From Fischerella thermalis PCC 7521 (GTDB taxonomy: Bacteria > Cyanobacteriota > Cyanobacteriia > Cyanobacteriales > Nostocaceae), in assembly GCF_000317225.1 (NCBI RefSeq), contig NZ_AJLL01000104.1, positions 1-52,193 of the forward strand: 52,193 nucleotides of DNA, written 5' to 3'. Shown here piece by piece: positions 1 to 9,363 of the stretch. Position 1 is the stretch's first letter. Each line of letters opens with the position of its first letter. A program made the translations under genes and the position numbers. The notes below the pieces were generated by a model, which saw only the letters and a list, made by a program, of their open reading frames with translations, made no database searches and was not told where the DNA came from.

Positions 1-259
1 TGGAGTGCGTAGGTAGTTCATAGAAAGCCGTGTCACCTGTGGGAATGGAAAATTCTTGAAAGTTATGGAATAAGTTGCTACCCGCTTGGGTTCCGCCTGT
101 GATGTTGAAGGTGTTACCGTCTTTGGTGACGTTGGAGTTGTTTGGTAAAGTGCGATCGCCAGTAATTTGACCAAGGGCATAATTTGCAGAGAAAAGGTGG
201 GTAATAGCGATCGCTACACCCAAAAACTGATTCCAACGACTACTCCCAAAACCAGTCAT
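1..259 (-). CDS. Filamentous haemagglutinin N-terminal domain protein (partial, 5' end only)
   Basis: The gene starts at an ATG whose complement lies at 257-259 and runs off the left edge, giving about 86 residues. The N-terminus has a hydrophobic signal segment followed by a start of mature protein rich in N, G and T, with the motif NITGGTQAGSNLFHNFQEF. That motif is characteristic of the TPS (two-partner secretion) domain of large secreted adhesins and filamentous haemagglutinins of cyanobacteria. By family, such proteins are exported by a TpsB outer-membrane partner; no partner is visible here. The rest of the protein, including any repeats, lies outside the window. Confidence 0.8.
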   Translation of the reverse strand, partial: MTGFGSSRWNQFLGVAIAITHLFSANYALGQITGDRTLPNNSNVTKDGNTFNITGGTQAGSNLFHNFQEFSIPTGDTAFYELPTHS

Positions 260-350
260 TTTCTCTCCCTAGCTCCATAGCAGTAGTATCAGTATTGAGT
301 ACTATCTAGGATATCAAAGTCAAAGTATTGATTTTATAGGATAGTAAACT

Positions 351-968
351 ATGGAAAAGCCTGCTAATTCCCAATATCCAATTCATCAGTTGCTACAAAA
401 ACGCTGGAGTCCTCTGGCATTTTCTCAACAACCAGTTGAAAAAGAAAAGCTTTGTAGTTTACTAGAAGCTGCGCGCTGGGCTGCTTCTTCTTATAATGAA
501 CAACCTTGGCATTTTATTGTGGCGACTCAAGAAAATCCCGAAGAATTTAAACGTTTGCTGAGTTGTCTAGCGGAAGGAAATCAAGTCTGGGCGCAACATG
601 CACCTGTGTTGATGCTGTCGGTAGCAAAACTTTACTTTGAGAAAAATCACACTGAAAACCGTCATGCATTTCACGATGTCGGTGCAGCAGCTTGTAGTTT
701 AGCAATTGAAGCAACTTCTCTCGGTTTATTCATCCACCAAATGGCAGGATTTGATGTGTCTAAGGCACGGGAGTTGTACAATATCCCTGAAGGCTATGAA
801 CCAGTAGCAGCGATCGCAATTGGGTATCCAGGTGAACCGGAAGCGCTGCCTGAAAAGTACCAACAGCGTGAGTTTGCTCCCCGTCAGCGCAAGCCTTTAG
901 AAACTTTTGTGTTCACTGGTAGTTGGGGAAAGACTTCGCCTGTGATTTCGCTTGATGAAGCAAAGTAA
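351..968 (+). CDS. Nitroreductase family protein (FMN-dependent)
   Basis: 205 residues, the usual length for a single-domain nitroreductase. The FMN-phosphate-binding region KRWSPLAF (about residues 17-24) and the following AARWAASSYNEQPWHF block (about 40-55) match the family, as does the C-terminal AIAIGYPGE stretch that contacts the flavin. Family members are dimeric cytosolic flavoproteins that use NAD(P)H to reduce nitroaromatics, quinones or similar compounds. The real substrate cannot be read from the sequence. The gene stands alone, divergent from the adhesin gene to its left and convergent with the DUF6671 gene to its right. Confidence 0.9.
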   Translation: MEKPANSQYPIHQLLQKRWSPLAFSQQPVEKEKLCSLLEAARWAASSYNEQPWHFIVATQENPEEFKRLLSCLAEGNQVWAQHAPVLMLSVAKLYFEKNHTENRHAFHDVGAAACSLAIEATSLGLFIHQMAGFDVSKARELYNIPEGYEPVAAIAIGYPGEPEALPEKYQQREFAPRQRKPLETFVFTGSWGKTSPVISLDEAK

Positions 969-1025
969 TGTCTGATGTGAATTGTTGCTATGGCAATAAT
1001 ACCTATCAGAGATTATACTTTGGTA

Positions 1026-1889
1026 TTAGGGGTTGCAATAATTGCAATTCACTGGTTCGGCGTATTCACTTCCATCTGGAAATAATTCTTCTTGAGTGAA
1101 ACCACATTTTTGACATTGATATATGACTGCGCGAGTTAGAGAAGTTGGCATGTAGCATAAAGCACAGGGCAACCCCCTAATTCTGCTTGTAATTGTAAAA
1201 CCTGGCATAGAACATTCTGGACAGCAGCTATTAATTTTTCTTAATAAATCGCGCGTGGCTTTTTCAATATTTTTCATGCGTGTAGGGTTATGCATTGCCC
1301 GCATATCTGTTTCTAGATGTGCTTTGCCAGTGGGTGAATTTTTCAAAACAAAATTTACAGCTTCTATGAGTTTTTCTTCTGAAGTAATTCCTTTAATTAC
1401 TTCAGTTTTATCATTTGGTAATTCGTCAAACATGACCACTAAACCATGTTCAGGAAAACCAACTTTTTGAGCAAATTGAAAAGCTTGCTCAACACTCTCC
1501 ACAACTAAATGATTATGATTAGTGTTTGCAGATAATTCTTCACCAACAATTTCTAAATTATGTATTTGATCCAATAAAAGAACAACTTCGCGATTGCTAG
1601 AAATAAAAGGAATTTCAGGGTGAGGGCCAAAACTACCTTCACTCGCGATCGCTAAACTTTCACCAGTTAATTCTAAAGCTTTTTTTGCTTTCAATCTCGC
1701 AGCTTCAACTTGATTTCCTGGACGTTTCACTTCTCTAGTAAACGTACCAAAAACATCAGTATCAAAATCCTCCGGTACTACCACCTTCATTCGTAATTCT
1801 GCTTCCAAAATTGGAGCAATTACTCTTTCTTTTTGATGTTTAGTAGCAAGTACAGCAATTCTGTTGTTAAATAACGCCTGCTTTAACAT
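1026..1889 (-). CDS. DUF6671 family protein with C-terminal zinc-ribbon cysteines
   Basis: 287 residues. The N-terminal two thirds (containing LATKHQKERVIAPILE near residue 14 and ASEGSFGPHPEIPF near 103) look like a conserved uncharacterised globular domain that I place in DUF6671 from memory. The last 70 residues carry four Cys-x2-Cys pairs (about C223/C226, C242/C245, C259/C262, C282/C285), enough for two zinc sites. A short GSFGPHP motif and several conserved acidic residues suggest an enzyme, but no function is established. It ends 58 bp from the nitroreductase stop, tail to tail, and has its own upstream region. Confidence 0.7.
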   Translation of the reverse strand: MLKQALFNNRIAVLATKHQKERVIAPILEAELRMKVVVPEDFDTDVFGTFTREVKRPGNQVEAARLKAKKALELTGESLAIASEGSFGPHPEIPFISSNREVVLLLDQIHNLEIVGEELSANTNHNHLVVESVEQAFQFAQKVGFPEHGLVVMFDELPNDKTEVIKGITSEEKLIEAVNFVLKNSPTGKAHLETDMRAMHNPTRMKNIEKATRDLLRKINSCCPECSMPGFTITSRIRGLPCALCYMPTSLTRAVIYQCQKCGFTQEELFPDGSEYAEPVNCNYCNP

Positions 1890-2099
1890 TGCTTACCCCA
1901 TAATCATAAATCAAGGTGCGTCACCTTGCCTCAAGGCACGCCAGAAAATGCAAAAATCACCAATTACCACTCAGTCTCCAACGGAAGATTTCTCTGTGTC
2001 CCCTGAAAAAGCTACCATAGATCTCCTGCCTGAATCCTAAAATCTACGCCTGATTTTTAATTCCTTGCCCTTGAAAGCCACGTCCCCATCTCTGTTGTC

Positions 2100-4040
2100 C
2101 TACTTTCGGGGTAGACACAGTTGTTGCACTCTTTGGGGAAGTCGTCTACACATTTGCTGCAACGTTTGTGGCTGCAATTGTTGCCAAGCAAATAATCCTA
2201 CTGTTGCACCTCCTAGCAACAAAGCCAGTAATCTCAGCAGTAAAACCAAAGGTTTACGCTGACGTTGGGTTGTATTAGAAGTTTCGCTGATTGGTGAAAT
2301 GTCTAACTCCAGCAATACTTGCGAACTTTCTGCTAACTCAGATTCTTCTAGTTGTGGTTCTTCTGGGACAATTTCTACTTGTTTTTCTTCGACAAGTTCT
2401 ATTTGCAATTTCTTTTGAGTAACTGGAACCAAATAATCTGGAGAAAGGCGATAATGGGCAAGCACTACAGATACATTGTCACGACCATTTTTCTGATTTG
2501 CCAGTTTAATCCAAGCATGAACTGCCTCTTCTAAAGTCAGTTCCCCTGTGAATACTGGTGCAGAGTAATCTCGCCAAGCTTGTTCTACTAAATTATTGTC
2601 ACTCAAGCCATCGGAACACAACAATAATATACCGTCTTCTTCCAAAATAAAGCGCTGAACCAAAGGACGAAGTAATTCACCATGTTTTGTTCCTAAAGCT
2701 TGGGTGAGGGCAGTAGCATCTGGGCGTTGCAACGCCTGGCGATAGAGACTGCGAGCATGGCATACTTCCCGTGTTGCTACATCATCATCAACTGTGAGTA
2801 GCTGGCAGTAGTTACGGGTAATCCAGTAAGCACGACTATCACCCACATTAACTAAATAAAGTTCGTGGGCATTGTCTGATTGCCACCCAGCAGTAGTTTG
2901 AATGCGTTGCGGGATTTGGGCAGCCATAACAATGGTTGTAGCCATGCGTTGAGTGCCTGTACGTTTTTGTTCGTCATTACAATTGCAAATAATGTTGTTG
3001 ATTACCCGTAAACTCGCTTCTAACTGTTGTTGCAATAAATCTGGCGGTACAATCTCGGCTTGTTCGGTAACTTCTTGTAATAAAGCCCGAATTTGCAGTT
3101 TCACTGACTGTACTGCTAATTGACTGGCAACTTCACCGCCTTCATGCCCGCCAATACCATCGCAAACGATCGCTACTCGTGGTAATAATGAATCGGCGAT
3201 CGCATTGTTGTTATGAGGATAGCAAGTATCTTCATTTTGTATCAGTGCTTCTGGCCCTTTATCGGTTGCACCTGCTACTTTGATGCTTAAAGGTAATTCC
3301 GCCGCAGACGCCAATAATAAACCATTCAGTTGAGCAGCAATATCTTTTAACTCTGCCTCACCACTACACATTTGTTGGACTATTTTTTGCAAGTCTCTTG
3401 CAACTTGGCTTTTGGCAGTAACTACCAAAGGCTGCCAACACTCTCCCAAATGCTTTATACTTGGCTGCCCTGACTGTTGAAGTTGTAACAACCGCACACA
3501 CCAACCTTGCACCCTTAAATTATTTGGTATTAGCAAACTAGTTGCTACTCCCAGTTCTGACAAAGGCTGCCACAATTGCAGAATTTGCCATAGCCAATAA
3601 ACTTGTCTAACTGCCGTTGCTTGCTGCCATGCTTTTGTTAATGCTGAGTAAAGGTTTCCTGCTTCATCTATAGGCACATTTTCCAGCAAGAGAATATCAT
3701 CTGCTGCTTCTGTTTGAGAACGAACAAATCCATAAACCTGAGGTAGGTGTAACCGTTGTTGATGTAACCGCAGGTAAGGAATAATTTCTTTTGGTATTGT
3801 GCCAGGTATGTCTGGTAACTTTCCTGGTTGAGTATCCAGCCAAATCCGAGGTGCAATCACCTCATATCTATCAGCTACTTTTTCTCCTTGCAAAATTGTA
3901 CCTGCTGATGAGCCAATTACCCAAAGATAACGGTGAATGAGGGGAGTTTGACAATTTGCACAAACACGGTTACCCACAGGGTTGGTTGGGTGAGTACAGA
4001 TAGGATTAGGACAATTAATGATCCGTTGAGTCGAAATCAT
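2100..4040 (-). CDS. PP2C-type Ser/Thr protein phosphatase with zinc ribbon and C-terminal membrane anchor
   Basis: 646 residues. An N-terminal zinc-ribbon-like segment has C10, C15, C27 and C30. A middle region (about 45-230) follows without a recognised catalytic motif, then a PP2C phosphatase domain (about 270-530) with the metal-binding motifs CDGIGGHEGG, VGDSRAYW, CSDGLSDN and NGRDNVSVVL all intact. A single hydrophobic helix (about 608-630, starting PLVLLLRLLALLLGG) sits near the end, leaving a short basic tail. By family it removes phosphate from Ser/Thr in an Mn/Mg-dependent reaction, probably opposing Hanks-type kinases. The middle region has spacing reminiscent of a degenerate kinase fold, which is inference only. 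It is a single-gene unit. Confidence 0.88.
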   Translation of the reverse strand: MISTQRIINCPNPICTHPTNPVGNRVCANCQTPLIHRYLWVIGSSAGTILQGEKVADRYEVIAPRIWLDTQPGKLPDIPGTIPKEIIPYLRLHQQRLHLPQVYGFVRSQTEAADDILLLENVPIDEAGNLYSALTKAWQQATAVRQVYWLWQILQLWQPLSELGVATSLLIPNNLRVQGWCVRLLQLQQSGQPSIKHLGECWQPLVVTAKSQVARDLQKIVQQMCSGEAELKDIAAQLNGLLLASAAELPLSIKVAGATDKGPEALIQNEDTCYPHNNNAIADSLLPRVAIVCDGIGGHEGGEVASQLAVQSVKLQIRALLQEVTEQAEIVPPDLLQQQLEASLRVINNIICNCNDEQKRTGTQRMATTIVMAAQIPQRIQTTAGWQSDNAHELYLVNVGDSRAYWITRNYCQLLTVDDDVATREVCHARSLYRQALQRPDATALTQALGTKHGELLRPLVQRFILEEDGILLLCSDGLSDNNLVEQAWRDYSAPVFTGELTLEEAVHAWIKLANQKNGRDNVSVVLAHYRLSPDYLVPVTQKKLQIELVEEKQVEIVPEEPQLEESELAESSQVLLELDISPISETSNTTQRQRKPLVLLLRLLALLLGGATVGLFAWQQLQPQTLQQMCRRLPQRVQQLCLPRK

Positions 4041-4235
4041 GCAAGTGTAAATATCTAGGTAAATTGATAGGTGAAGTTCGATTAAATTGAGCTGCCAAAA
4101 ATTGAAATGTTAGACTAGACTAGATTTATTGGTTTACTTTTAACACTAGTTAATTAAAAGTTGAAAATTTTTACGTAAAAAATTTTAGTACATCACAAGA
4201 AATAATTAAATAAATATAATGTTTAGGATGGCGCT

Positions 4236-4694
4236 ATGCCAATTTCTACCGCAATGTGGTTGTCGAGTTCTACCCTCATCTGGCTGCTGGTAGGAGCAGG
4301 TTTGTGCTTAATAGAACTGTTTTTGCCAACGGCTTTTGTAGCTTTGATGATGGGAATTGGCGCCTTTGTAGTGGCGCTACTATCTCCAGTGATTTTAGGA
4401 AAATTATGGCTGCAATTAGTGGTTTGGCTACTGCTTTCTGTGGTGCTAATTGTGCTTTGTCGTCGTTTAGTGACACCAGTGCGAGGCAAGTCCAAACTTC
4501 AGGATGCAACCACTGCTGAAACTTTAACAGAAATACCACCTGGAAAAGCAGGAAGAGTATTATACGAAGGCAACTCTTGGCGGGCGCGGTGTTACGATGA
4601 CCATTTAGCGATCGCACCTAATCAAAGAGTATATGTAGTCAGGCGCGAAGGGACAACTCTAATTGTCATGCCGGAATATTCTTCAATTCAATAG
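4236..4694 (+). CDS. NfeD family membrane protein
   Basis: 152 residues with closely packed hydrophobic helices in the first 80 residues, including LVGAGLCLIELFLPTAF, followed by a basic linker and a soluble C-terminal domain of about 60 residues. The latter has the GKAGRVLYEGNSWRAR and VVRREGTTLIVMP segments of the NfeD OB-fold. NfeD proteins are typically encoded next to SPFH/stomatin genes, as here (125 bp upstream of one), and are thought to work with them at membrane microdomains. The ATG is preceded by an AGGA-type ribosome site. Confidence 0.88.
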   Translation: MPISTAMWLSSSTLIWLLVGAGLCLIELFLPTAFVALMMGIGAFVVALLSPVILGKLWLQLVVWLLLSVVLIVLCRRLVTPVRGKSKLQDATTAETLTEIPPGKAGRVLYEGNSWRARCYDDHLAIAPNQRVYVVRREGTTLIVMPEYSSIQ

Positions 4695-4818
4695 TTAGTG
4701 GTTGTTAGTTGTTTGTTGGTGGTTAGTAATCACTGAACATTTAACAGTAGTTAATAAAATTTGATAACTGATAACTGATTTATTCATGCCAACTTACTTA
4801 AAATTTAGGAGATAAATC

Positions 4819-5826
4819 ATGGAACCTTTGTTTTTTATTATAAGTTTAGTTTTAGGTGGTTCTGTAGTTGCAAGCTCTGTGAAAGTAGTCAATCAGGGCA
4901 ACGAAGCTTTGGTAGAACGTTTAGGTAGCTATAATAAAAAGTTAGAACCAGGACTGAACTTTGTTGTTCCTTTCATGGATAGAATCGTCTTCCGTGAAAC
5001 TATCCGAGAAAAAGTTTTAGACATTCCCCCACAACAATGCATTACTCGCGATAACGTCAAAATTACCGTTGATGCAGTAGTTTATTGGCGCATCGTCGAT
5101 ATGGAAAAAGCTTATTACAAAGTGGAAAATCTCCAAGCCGCGATGGTGAATTTGGTGATGACACAAATTCGTGCGGAAATGGGCAAACTAGAACTAGATG
5201 AAACCTTTACCGCTCGTTCAGAAGTAAATGAGCTTTTATTGCGAGATTTGGATATTGCTACCGATCCTTGGGGCGTAAAGGTAACGCGGGTAGAACTAAG
5301 AGACATTCTTCCATCCCAAGAAGTGCAGCAGTCGATGGAATTGCAAATGTCGGCGGAAAGACGTAAAAGAGCAGCAATTTTAACTTCTGAAGGTGAACGA
5401 GAATCAGCTATTAACAGCGCCAGAGGTAAAGCAGAAGCACAAGTTTTAGAGGCTGAAGCCCGTCAAAAAGCAGTGATTTTGGAAGCAGAAGCTCAACAAA
5501 AAGCCCTAATTCTCAAAGCCCAAGCCGAACGCCAGCAACAAGTTCTCAAAGCCCAAGCTATTGCTGAGTCTGCGGAATTGATCGCCCAAAAAATTAAAAC
5601 CAACCCCACAGCGCCCAAAGCCTTAGAAGTTCTGTTTGCTTTGGGCTATTTAGATATGGGCACAATTATCGGTAAAAGCGATAGTAGCAAAGTTATGTTT
5701 ATAGATCCACGCACAATTCCTGCTACCCTAGAAGGCATACGCTCCATTGTTTCAGATGTCCCAACAGATTCTAACCAAATTTTAGATAACCAAACGTCAA
5801 ACATAAATACTAATGGTCTTGGCTGA
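4819..5826 (+). CDS. SPFH/band 7 (stomatin/paraslipin-like) membrane protein
   Basis: 335 residues. One N-terminal transmembrane or hairpin segment is followed by the SPFH domain (about 22-180), with the conserved [20 protein letters not shown] stretch and the paraslipin-like [12 protein letters not shown] motif. A long alanine/glutamate/glutamine coiled coil (about 180-255) precedes a C-terminal region. These proteins form large oligomeric cages or scaffolds on the membrane and often regulate proteases. The AGGAG site eight bases before the ATG supports the start. It forms a two-gene unit with the upstream NfeD gene. Confidence 0.92.
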   Translation: MEPLFFIISLVLGGSVVASSVKVVNQGNEALVERLGSYNKKLEPGLNFVVPFMDRIVFRETIREKVLDIPPQQCITRDNVKITVDAVVYWRIVDMEKAYYKVENLQAAMVNLVMTQIRAEMGKLELDETFTARSEVNELLLRDLDIATDPWGVKVTRVELRDILPSQEVQQSMELQMSAERRKRAAILTSEGERESAINSARGKAEAQVLEAEARQKAVILEAEAQQKALILKAQAERQQQVLKAQAIAESAELIAQKIKTNPTAPKALEVLFALGYLDMGTIIGKSDSSKVMFIDPRTIPATLEGIRSIVSDVPTDSNQILDNQTSNINTNGLG

Positions 5827-5887
5827 GATAATTCCGAACAAGGTACAACTGGCCAGATTCCCCAATCCAAAATCCAAAATCGGATAA

Positions 5888-6286
5888 CTATTCCATCGCA
5901 GCTTGAGCCATATGGCATTGTTTACACAAACCAAAAAACTCTAAGGTATGGTAAAAGATTTTAAAATTATGGGTGACTTGCAATTGTGTTTCTAGTTCAT
6001 GGACTGGACACTGATTAATGGGAATCGAAGTACCACATTGCAGACAGGTGAGATGATGCTTATCTTGCTGCGCTAAGCTATAAAGAGCTTCACCGTTAGC
6101 CAATGTCCGCACTTGCACCATACCTTCCAGTTTTAAGGCTTCTAGAGAGCGGTAAACTGTTGCCAGACCCATACTTTGGTCGCGGTTACGCAGTTCGACG
6201 TAAATATCTTGGGCAGAAATACCTTGTTTGATGGATTTGAGAAGATTCAGAATCCGCTCTTGGCTGCGGGTACGTATAACTTTCAT
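5888..6286 (-). CDS. zur: Fur-family metalloregulator, probably Zur (FurB)
   Basis: About 132 residues from the ATG at 6286. The open frame also allows a GTG two codons earlier, but the conserved start is MKVIRTRSQERIL. The N-terminal winged helix contains GLATVYRSLEALK, the DNA-recognition helix. The C-terminal dimerisation domain has the structural zinc pairs CLQC and CKQC plus the HHLTC and NQCPVHELE metal ligands. The overall sequence is closest to what I recall of cyanobacterial FurB/Zur rather than FurA or PerR. It should repress zinc-uptake genes when zinc is bound. It is transcribed away from purS across a 143-bp intergenic space. Confidence 0.85.
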   Translation of the reverse strand: MKVIRTRSQERILNLLKSIKQGISAQDIYVELRNRDQSMGLATVYRSLEALKLEGMVQVRTLANGEALYSLAQQDKHHLTCLQCGTSIPINQCPVHELETQLQVTHNFKIFYHTLEFFGLCKQCHMAQAAME

Positions 6287-6429
6287 AGACACTATCTTGA
6301 AAATAGGAGCAAGGGTAAAGCTATGTCTTGGCTAACTTATAGCTTAACGTCGATAACTTGTAATCTTTATTGTCGCTGAAGTGCAACATAAAGATATAGT
6401 ATGAGCGTAGCAGCATTCAGCGAAAGTCA

Positions 6430-6708
6430 GTGCAAAGAAAGTATCGAGCCAAAATTTTTGTCACACTCCGTCCTTCAGTTTTAGATCCTGCTGGTGTAGC
6501 AGTGCAATCTGGGCTGAAACAGTTGGGATACAAGAACGTGGAACAAGTGCGGATTGGTAAGTATATAGAAGTCACCCTGATTTCACCAGATGAAAATTCT
6601 GCGCGTCAAAATCTGGATCAGATATGTGATCAAATGTTAGCAAATCCAGTAATTGAAAATTATCGCTTTGAGTTGATAGAAGTGGAATCACAGACGGGAG
6701 TGATTTAA
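6430..6708 (+). CDS. purS: Phosphoribosylformylglycinamidine synthase subunit PurS
   Basis: 92 residues starting with GTG; no in-frame ATG exists upstream, and the protein begins MQRKYRAKIFVTLRPSVLDP, the standard PurS start. The LDPAGVAVQSGLKQLGY and VRIGKYIEV motifs are intact. PurS is the small scaffold subunit that joins PurL and PurQ in the ATP- and glutamine-dependent fourth step of purine synthesis. purQ follows 203 bp downstream in the same direction, so they may be co-transcribed; purL is not in the window. Confidence 0.95.
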   Translation: MQRKYRAKIFVTLRPSVLDPAGVAVQSGLKQLGYKNVEQVRIGKYIEVTLISPDENSARQNLDQICDQMLANPVIENYRFELIEVESQTGVI

Positions 6709-6911
6709 CAGTAATCAGTTATCAAATTATATTAATCCTTGTGGCTGGTATTGTTCACTGTTTCCTCATGGCTAATACCTTTTCAGAAAATTTTGATACA
6801 AATCTTCCTCAAATCTCCCCATTCTGTTTGTTTCCTACCGCCGCCAAATGTATCAAACTTGTAGTGAAACGGTATAACTATTAACCTCTATCTACCAACT
6901 CTTGACTAAAA

Positions 6912-7592
6912 ATGAAATTTGGTATTGTTGTTTTTCCAGGTTCTAATTGCGATCGCGATGTTGCTTACGTTACCAGGGACATCTTAGAGCAACCAACTCG
7001 CATGGTTTGGCATCAAGATAGGGATATCGCTGATTTAGATGTGATTATTCTCCCTGGTGGATTTAGCTATGGTGATTATCTGCGCTGTGGTGCGATCGCT
7101 CGTTTCTCACCCGTGATGCAGCAAGTCATCGAACATGCACAAAAAGGTAAATTTGTCCTCGGTATTTGTAATGGTTTTCAAGTATTAACTGAAGCAGGAC
7201 TCTTACCAGGAGCCTTGACAAGAAATCGGGATTTGCATTTTATTTGCGATCGTTCTCCCTTGAAAGTCGAACGCAATGATTTAGCTTGGACACAAGCTTA
7301 CTCTAGTGGTGAAATTATCACTTTACCGATTGCCCACGGAGAAGGACGATTTTATGCAGATAGACCGACATTAGCAGAACTAGAAGATAACGGTCAAATA
7401 GTGTTCCGTTACCAGGGTGAGAACCCGAACGGCTCGCTGAAAAACATCGCCGGTATTTGCAATGCTACAGGTAATGTCTTAGGGATGATGCCCCACCCAG
7501 AAAGGGCAGCAGATCCCGCCCTTGGTGGTACAGATGGGTTGAAGTTGTTTGCTGGTTTGTTAGAAAAAGCAGTCGTAGCAGCAGGAGTTTAG
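6912..7592 (+). CDS. purQ: Phosphoribosylformylglycinamidine synthase glutaminase subunit PurQ
   Basis: 226 residues, full length for the small PurQ form. It is a class I glutamine amidotransferase: the nucleophile C86 is in GICNGFQVL and the H195/E197 pair is in MMPHPERA. The N-terminal [16 protein letters not shown] motif is typical. It hydrolyses glutamine and passes ammonia to PurL within the PurLQS complex. The gap after purS contains no obvious terminator. Confidence 0.97.
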   Translation: MKFGIVVFPGSNCDRDVAYVTRDILEQPTRMVWHQDRDIADLDVIILPGGFSYGDYLRCGAIARFSPVMQQVIEHAQKGKFVLGICNGFQVLTEAGLLPGALTRNRDLHFICDRSPLKVERNDLAWTQAYSSGEIITLPIAHGEGRFYADRPTLAELEDNGQIVFRYQGENPNGSLKNIAGICNATGNVLGMMPHPERAADPALGGTDGLKLFAGLLEKAVVAAGV

Positions 7593-7688
7593 TACATTAG
7601 TACAAATTTAAGCCTGTGGATAGGGTATTCCTCGTGTTTGCGAATCTAAGCTGAGGTGTATTCAGTTACGCAAATCTAGGAAATTATA

Positions 7689-7892
7689 ATGTCCAGTGGA
7701 CACGCCAGCCATAAAGGCACTGCTGCTAAACCCAACATCAACGCCAGTGGACTCACAAATGCTGCTGACGATGCTACGGAAAATCCTCAAGAAGTTGTAG
7801 GAAATCGTACCGATTCTTCGAGTAGAACGGATGAAGCGACGGTAAATCCTGCTGCTATTGAGCGTCCGCAAGAATCGGATGAGCAAGAATAG
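7689..7892 (+). CDS. Small hydrophilic, probably disordered protein
   Basis: 67 residues, strongly acidic overall and rich in A, N, S, T and E, with no hydrophobic segment and no cysteine. Two short similar stretches (DDATENPQEVV and DEATVNPAAIE) suggest an internal duplication. A good ribosome site (AGGAAATTATA before the ATG) supports translation. I do not recognise a named family; proteins of this size and composition occur in other cyanobacteria. It lies 96 bp downstream of purQ. Confidence 0.6.
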   Translation: MSSGHASHKGTAAKPNINASGLTNAADDATENPQEVVGNRTDSSSRTDEATVNPAAIERPQESDEQE

Positions 7893-7915
7893 GATTTGGT
7901 AAATTTTCGGTAGGG

Positions 7916-7935
7916 GCGCACAGCTGGCTGTGCGC
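7916..7935. repeat. GC-rich inverted repeat (REP-like or terminator)
   Basis: A perfect 9-bp inverted repeat, GCGCACAGC and GCTGTGCGC, separated by two bases, within a GTAGGGGCG context common among dispersed intergenic repeats of cyanobacteria. No T-run follows. It lies 24 bp after the 67-residue ORF, so it may end that transcript or be a mobile repeat. Confidence 0.7.
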
Positions 7936-7977
7936 TATTACACAACAGTTATTCTCAAAAAAATATTCAGATCCAAA

Positions 7978-8355
7978 TTATTTTTTACACATAGGCGCAG
8001 CCTTTCCTAAGTAAATTGTCTTGTCAGCCGGATGAAGGATAATCCAATTTAGCTGTTTTAGACGAGTTGTCAGATTAGATATTGTTACACCTAAATCCTT
8101 TTGCATTGCATAAAGGTGAGACCATTTAGTTAAATCACGTTCTGCTACCATTTGTTCCAGAATATAACGAGGCATTAGCAAATAACTAGCAAAACTTTGA
8201 GCTTGCCGTTCCATTTTTTGTAATTGACCAGTAACAGCACGACACAAAAAAGGTTGCATATCTATTTCAATACTCTGTTCTATTCGTTCTTCAAACTTAC
8301 CAGCAGCCTTCTGATCAATATGTAGTTCCCAATGTCCTAATTCATGCGCTACTGT
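7978..8355 (-). pseudogene. 5'-truncated ImmA/IrrE-type metallopeptidase remnant
   Basis: Reading leftwards from 8355 the frame is open and encodes TVAHELGHWELH, a zinc-metallopeptidase HExxH motif, then ERQAQSFASYLLMPRYI, the signature helix of the ImmA/IrrE family, then about 75 more residues to a stop at 7978. No start codon precedes the HExxH: an in-frame TAG lies immediately upstream (8356-8358). The first usable ATG (8259) falls after the active site, so any 93-residue product would lack it. ImmA/IrrE proteins normally pair with Xre repressors in mobile elements or toxin-antitoxin-like modules; neither a partner nor the N-terminus is here. Confidence 0.75.
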
Positions 8356-8509
8356 CTAACGCTCTTGCATCATGGAGCCTTGAAAGAACCTCGCTTACCT
8401 ATGCCACTCTATGGATCTGACCGTATGGCTTATCTGCGGTTACAAGGTATTCGTCCTAGCGTGATGGAAGGCGATCGCCAATTTTGGTTATAGTTCAATA
8501 TATTTAACG

Positions 8510-9211
8510 CTAAATTGCATCTGGATCGATATTTAACTCTCGCAATTTAGCAGCCAATCTTTCTACTCTACTGAGTGCTAATTCTTTCTGTTGGCGTTCA
8601 AATTCAGCCTCTTCTTCAGGTGTTGGAACTAACTTGCTTTCAGGGGTAAAAAAACGCAATAAACCTTGATGAATACCTAGATATAAACCTAGCTGCTGAC
8701 TCCATAAATGCCCTTGATTATTTGCTTTTAAGGGTTGATACTTGCCGTCTACTAAATGAAAACCAGCGAATTCTAATGTGTATGGATCGAACCAAAAATA
8801 ATCGGGTGTGCGGAAGGTATCTTGGTAAAGTTTTTTCTTGAATTCTTTATCAGTATTGGCTGTGGATTCAGAGAGAATTTCCAGGATTACATTTGGATAT
8901 TTGCCGTCTTCTTCCCAAACTACCCAACTTTTACGAGTTTTGCGTTCAGTGTCTAGCACAACAAAAAAATCTGGCCCCCGGAAGTCTTCTAATTTACTTT
9001 TATTGAGGCTGTAGTAAATAGTCAGATTGCCAGCAGCATAGAAATCAGTTCTGTCTCGCCACAACCATTTTAGACATTTAAGTAAGAGCATGATTTGCTC
9101 TAGATGCAGTTCACTTTCCAAAGGAGGCTCATCGCTGTATAAATCACTTGGGGGAAGGATAACATCTTCTGGGATGCCTTGAGGAGAGTCTAATTCTTTG
9201 GCGAGGGACAT
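8510..9211 (-). CDS. Uma2-family putative endonuclease (DUF820)
   Basis: 233 residues. The PD-(D/E)XK-like core appears as GPDFFVVLD followed by VVWEEDGKYPNVILEILSES (D, E and the following basic position), and the later DYFWFDPYTLEFAGF block is the usual Uma2 signature. The C-terminal 40 residues form a charged helical tail ending LNIDPDAI. Uma2 genes occur in many copies in filamentous cyanobacteria; their biological role is unknown, with a link to mobile elements suspected. It has its own upstream region and points away from hflX. Confidence 0.88.
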   Translation of the reverse strand: MSLAKELDSPQGIPEDVILPPSDLYSDEPPLESELHLEQIMLLLKCLKWLWRDRTDFYAAGNLTIYYSLNKSKLEDFRGPDFFVVLDTERKTRKSWVVWEEDGKYPNVILEILSESTANTDKEFKKKLYQDTFRTPDYFWFDPYTLEFAGFHLVDGKYQPLKANNQGHLWSQQLGLYLGIHQGLLRFFTPESKLVPTPEEEAEFERQQKELALSRVERLAAKLRELNIDPDAI

Positions 9212-9363
9212 GGTTTGGGCATCAGGTATTTATGGATTTATTTTATCGTTGTCACGGTGGAGCGATCGCATTTGCTGCTCTAGTAGGTTGGAAAGCCACC
9301 CATAACTAAAGTTTTCATTGATATAGTATCACCTTCTGCCCTCTGCCTTTTTTTGTAAGAGTT

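Noticed and set aside
6287-6429. Zur box between zur and purS
   Set aside because: No clear TGATAATNATTATCA-type palindrome was found, so autoregulation cannot be supported from the sequence.
8344-8493. Plus-strand 49-codon frame next to the ImmA remnant
   Set aside because: No recognised family, no ribosome site and a strand opposite to both neighbours; treated as a possible fragment and discussed as a junction only.
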